Origin: Flagellimonas pelagia
GTDB taxonomy: Bacteria > Bacteroidota > Bacteroidia > Flavobacteriales > Flavobacteriaceae
DNA length: 64,000 nt
Direction: 5' to 3'
NCBI RefSeq assembly: GCF_003584135.1
Contig: NZ_QXFI01000013.1
Span: forward strand, 124,001-188,000
Of this stretch, positions 60,863 to 64,000 are shown in pieces. Position numbers and translations under genes: made by a program. The notes under the pieces are model-generated. The model did no database searches. It was not told the origin of the DNA and saw nothing but the letters and a program-made list of their open reading frames with translations. Numbering within the stretch: position 1 is the first letter of the stretch; every line of letters begins with the position of its first letter.

Positions 60863-62785
60863 ATGAAAAATACCATTTCTGAACGCGTAGCGGATTTTCT
60901 AAAAAACTACCCTCCTTTCAATGCATTGGATTCCAAACAGTTGGAACAGCTTTCCCTTCAGGTGACCATTATCCATAAGGAAAGTAACAGTGTGGTCTTT
61001 ACTGAAAAGGAAGAGCCCCATGCCTATTTCTATGTGGTGAACAAAGGCGCCATTGCACTTACCAAAAAGGATTCAAGCCAAATTCTGGACATTTGTGATG
61101 AAGGGGATGTTTTTGGGCTGCGCCCCCTACTGGCCCAGGAAAGCTATAAATTGGAAGCCAAGGCCTATGAAGAAACCATTCTTTATGCGGTGCCTATCAA
61201 GGATTTTAAACCCTTGGCCTTGGAGAACAAGAGGGTCGGGAATTTTTTGATCGAAAGCTTTGCTTCCAATACCCGAAACCCCTATTCCATAAAACACCGG
61301 GGCAAGCTTTATGGGGTCACTGCCAATACTAACGATAACAATCCTAGTACTAAAATATTGGACCTTCAACCGGTTCGGTATTCCACCGATTTGGTTACCT
61401 GTACCGCAGGGACCAAAATCAAGACCGTGGCCACCACCATGGCCAAGCATAACGTGAGCAGCATTTTGGTAATGAATGGTGATTTGCCTTTGGGTATCAT
61501 TACGGATAAAGACCTTAGACAAAAAGTGGCTACGGGCCTTTTTCCGATTACCGGAAGTGCCAAATCCATCATGTCGTCTCCCGTCATCACCTATCCAAAA
61601 GAGTTGACCGTAGCCCAGGCACAAATGGCCATGATGAAAAGTAACATCAGCCATTTGGTCCTTACTGAGGATGGTACCACAGATGCCAAAGCCGTTGGCA
61701 TCCTCTCCAAACACGATGTGATGTTGGCCTTGGGCAACAACCCGGCCGTATTGCTTCGCGCCATCAAAAGAGCTACGGACTCCAAAAGGCTGCGCAGTAT
61801 CAGGCATGGCATCATGACATTGTTACAAGGGTATTTGGAACAGAATATCCCTATCGGCCTGGTGTCCAAAATCATTTCCGAACTCAATGATGCCTCTACC
61901 AAGCGCATAATTGAAATCACTTTGGATTCCATGGAAAAAAAGCCTCCTGTGGATTTTACCTGGCTTACCATGGGAAGTCAAGGTCGAGGAGAACAACTGT
62001 TAAACACCGATCAGGACAATGCCATTCTTTTTGAGGATGTCCCAGAAGAAAATCTAGAGGAGACACGAGCTTATTTTTTACAATTGGGCTCTCAAATTTC
62101 CAAGGAGTTGAATACCGTTGGTTTTGAGTACTGCCCTGCGGAGATGATGGCTTCCAACCCTTCGTGGTGCCATAGTCTCAGTGAGTGGAAACATGTTACC
62201 TCACATTGGATCAACAATCCCGGCCCGGAGGAAATTCTGCTTTCTTCTATCTTTTTTGACTATAATGTGACCTACGGCAGCAAAGCCTTGGCCGATGAAC
62301 TGTCCCATAGCATTTTTGACCATGCCAACCACTATCCACAATTTTTGACGCACTTGGCCAGTGGTGCCATGCAAAACCCATCACCATCAGGGTTCTTTAG
62401 GGATTTTTTGGTAGAACAGGATGGGGAGCACAAGGATTTTTTCGACCTAAAACTTCGCGCCTTGATGCCTATTATTGATGCAGCTAGGGTACTTATCCTC
62501 TCCCACTCCATTAAATCCATCAACAATACAGCGGAGCGATACGAGAAATTGGCCGAGTTGGAACCCAACAACCGTGAACTCTTTTTGGCGTGTTCGTATG
62601 CTAGTAAAGCCTTGTTGAAATTTAGGACCCGCCAAGGGCTGTTGCACAACGATTCGGGCAGGTTCATAGCCTTGGACCAATTGAACAAGGAAGAAAAAAT
62701 AAAACTGAAGCGGACCTTCAAAACCATTAAGGAAATCCAATCCCTTATTGAAGTTCGGTTCCAAGTTAAAAACCTATTGCGCTGA
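60863..62785 (+). CDS. cNMP-binding / CBS / DUF294 nucleotidyltransferase-like protein
   Basis: 640 residues. Domains in order: cyclic-nucleotide-binding (about 10-125, with GDVFGLRPLLAQ in the phosphate-binding place), paired CBS (about 170-295), GlnD-like DUF294 nucleotidyltransferase (about 335-470, with MGSQGRGEQLLNTDQDNA, the GS...D-x-D pattern) and DUF294 C-terminal helices (about 490-635). The set suggests sensing of adenine nucleotides and nucleotidylation of a protein target, but neither is proven for the family. It is coupled to the exonuclease gene (TGATG) and convergent with acs, beside which such genes often lie. Confidence 0.9.
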   Translation: MKNTISERVADFLKNYPPFNALDSKQLEQLSLQVTIIHKESNSVVFTEKEEPHAYFYVVNKGAIALTKKDSSQILDICDEGDVFGLRPLLAQESYKLEAKAYEETILYAVPIKDFKPLALENKRVGNFLIESFASNTRNPYSIKHRGKLYGVTANTNDNNPSTKILDLQPVRYSTDLVTCTAGTKIKTVATTMAKHNVSSILVMNGDLPLGIITDKDLRQKVATGLFPITGSAKSIMSSPVITYPKELTVAQAQMAMMKSNISHLVLTEDGTTDAKAVGILSKHDVMLALGNNPAVLLRAIKRATDSKRLRSIRHGIMTLLQGYLEQNIPIGLVSKIISELNDASTKRIIEITLDSMEKKPPVDFTWLTMGSQGRGEQLLNTDQDNAILFEDVPEENLEETRAYFLQLGSQISKELNTVGFEYCPAEMMASNPSWCHSLSEWKHVTSHWINNPGPEEILLSSIFFDYNVTYGSKALADELSHSIFDHANHYPQFLTHLASGAMQNPSPSGFFRDFLVEQDGEHKDFFDLKLRALMPIIDAARVLILSHSIKSINNTAERYEKLAELEPNNRELFLACSYASKALLKFRTRQGLLHNDSGRFIALDQLNKEEKIKLKRTFKTIKEIQSLIEVRFQVKNLLR

Positions 62786-63462
62786 TGTGGTTTTTCTCCA
62801 AAAAGAAACAACTGGAATTCCCTGATTTTTGGTGGGCCTACGAGGAGCACTTCAAACATCCGTTGCCAGAGCTGATCAAGGACAATACCTTCATCGTATT
62901 GGATACTGAAACCACTGGTTTTAATTTGACCAAGGATCGAATGCTCTGCATTGGGGCCCTTAAATTGAAAGACAATAATATAGTGGTAAAGGATAGTTTT
63001 GAGGTATACATTGAACAGGAACACTATGATGTAGGAAGTGCAGAAATACATGGAATCCTTAAAAAAAGTAAGCGTAATAGAACTTCGGAGCTAGAAGCTT
63101 TGAAACAATTTTTGGTCTATATTGAAAACCATGTATTGGTGGGGCACCATGTGATGTTCGATGTAAACATGATCAATGCCGCTTTAAAAAGGAACGGGCT
63201 ACCTAAGTTGAAAAATGAAAACTTGGACACGGAATCCTTATATAAACGCACACTTTTGATATCCACTGTTGTCCAAAAAAAGGACCGGTATACTTTGGAT
63301 GATCTAGCCAAAAAATTCAGTATTTCTAGAAAGGATCGGCATACAGCTCTAGGTGATGCATTCATCACCGCCATAGCTTTTCTAAGAACCATTGAAAAAT
63401 TGAAATCCAAAAAATTAAAGGACCTCATTCGAAAACAAGGCCCTTTACGATTTGGTCTATAA
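62785..63462 (+). CDS. DnaQ/PolC-type 3'-5' exonuclease
   Basis: 225 residues. DEDDh exonuclease motifs: VLDTETTGFN (about 36-45), HHVMFDVNMINAAL (about 120-133) and the final RKDRHTALGDAF (about 188-199). It removes nucleotides from 3' ends of DNA or RNA. Its ATG shares one base with the DUF294 stop, so the two are translated together. The pair recurs near acs in other genomes, with unknown purpose. Confidence 0.9.
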   Translation: MWFFSKKKQLEFPDFWWAYEEHFKHPLPELIKDNTFIVLDTETTGFNLTKDRMLCIGALKLKDNNIVVKDSFEVYIEQEHYDVGSAEIHGILKKSKRNRTSELEALKQFLVYIENHVLVGHHVMFDVNMINAALKRNGLPKLKNENLDTESLYKRTLLISTVVQKKDRYTLDDLAKKFSISRKDRHTALGDAFITAIAFLRTIEKLKSKKLKDLIRKQGPLRFGL

Positions 63463-63470
63463 AATTGGAT

Positions 63471-64000
63471 TTATAGACTTTCCTTCATGATCTGTTCCAC
63501 CACTTCTGGATTCAGTAATGTGGAAGTATCCCCTAAATTGCTTGTGTCCTTGGAAGCTATTTTTCTTAAGATACGACGCATGATTTTACCACTGCGTGTC
63601 TTGGGCAATCCGGGAACAAACTGAATTTTATCCAGTTTCGCTATAGGACCTATGTGTTCCGTGATCAACTGATTGATCTCTTTGGCCAAGTTTTCCCTAT
63701 TACGGTATTCTCCGGTTTCCTTCAAAATGATATAGCCATACAGTGCATTCCCTTTGATGTCATGTGGGAACCCAACAATGGCCGATTCCGCAACGGCTGG
63801 GTGTTCGTTGATGGCATCCTCTATAGGCGCCGTTCCAAGATTGTGTCCGGAAACAATGATCACGTCATCCACCCTACCTGTGATTCGGTAATAGCCCACT
63901 TCGTCCCTCAAGGCACCATCACCAGTGAAATATTTTCCTTCAAAAGCTGAAAAATAGGTATCCTTGTAGCGCTCGTGATTGCCCCAAATGGTTCGGGCAA
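63471..64000 (-). CDS. acs: Acetyl-CoA synthetase, C-terminal part (start beyond window)
   Basis: About 176 C-terminal residues, with the rest beyond base 64000. Acs blocks: [40 protein letters not shown] with the hinge region, and the end [17 protein letters not shown], where the Lys of SGKIMRR is the one acetylated by Pat-type enzymes in studied Acs proteins. It makes acetyl-CoA from acetate and ATP. It converges with the exonuclease gene, 8 bases apart. Confidence 0.93.
   Translation of the reverse strand, partial: ARTIWGNHERYKDTYFSAFEGKYFTGDGALRDEVGYYRITGRVDDVIIVSGHNLGTAPIEDAINEHPAVAESAIVGFPHDIKGNALYGYIILKETGEYRNRENLAKEINQLITEHIGPIAKLDKIQFVPGLPKTRSGKIMRRILRKIASKDTSNLGDTSTLLNPEVVEQIMKESL

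Noticed and set aside
1-64000. Prophage, insertion sequence, integron, CRISPR array or rRNA operon
   Set aside because: No transposase, integrase or phage-structural motif, no regular spaced repeats and no rRNA-like conserved stretches were seen. Gene order is dense and housekeeping-like.

Overview
This window looks like chromosome of a marine-type member of the Flavobacteriaceae (Bacteroidota). The evidence is a split menaquinone pathway, a bacillithiol deacetylase, a fused CcsBA cytochrome c maturation protein, the Bacteroidota families DUF4290, DUF2853 and DUF2911, TonB plug and carboxypeptidase-regulatory domains, weak Shine-Dalgarno signals, and promoters of the Bacteroidota type TTFG-like (TTTG, about 20 bases, TAnnTTTG) in front of both tRNA genes. 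The genus cannot be fixed from the sequence alone. I saw no prophage, insertion sequence, CRISPR array or rRNA operon.

Layout. 1-2437: the start of an NAD(P)-dependent oxidoreductase gene and an acyl-CoA carboxylase beta subunit. 2442-5932: two tandem paralogues with a TonB plug module but no beta barrel, joined to TPR repeats and a DUF2135-like domain. 5974-10408: M24 peptidase, menE, CPBP protease, menC. 10455-14512: an SDR enzyme and a TPR histidine kinase/LytTR regulator pair. 14546-20758: menA, a SPOR-like membrane protein, cvfB, DUF2853, menD, menF and a hotdog thioesterase. Together these hold MenA, C, D, E and F and a possible MenI, but no MenB.

20819-34676: two hydrolases, a DadA-type oxidoreductase, tRNA-His, a second TPR kinase, BshB1 with a trans-sulfuration PLP enzyme, a MATE exporter and CcsBA. 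34810-38149: a DUF2520/KdsC-like/Maf operon facing a ferredoxin/U32 tRNA-modification pair. 38390-42745: a secreted PIG-L deacetylase, an unlisted 38-residue membrane protein and a sodium/solute symporter, apparently one operon. 42795-45643: DUF2911, then SRPBCC plus photolyase behind a dyad operator. 45739-50081: M20 hydrolase, pirin, a secreted hydrolase, and an ArsR/AHSA1 pair with two operators around its promoter.

50174-58420: murA (with Asp in place of the catalytic Cys), DUF4290, DUF493, an AAA NTPase, recQ, fmt, HU, YqgE, a class IV aminotransferase and a START-like protein. 58559-64000: tRNA-Met, an orphan receiver and a PilJ-type kinase, a cNMP/CBS/DUF294 protein with a DnaQ-type exonuclease, and the 3' part of acs, a grouping that suggests control of acetate use.

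The best candidates for something undescribed are the barrel-less plug/TPR/DUF2135 tandem (2442-5932), the mini-protein tucked between the PIG-L and symporter genes (40908-41024), and several compact promoter/operator arrangements whose geometry fits the Bacteroidota -33/-7 promoter.
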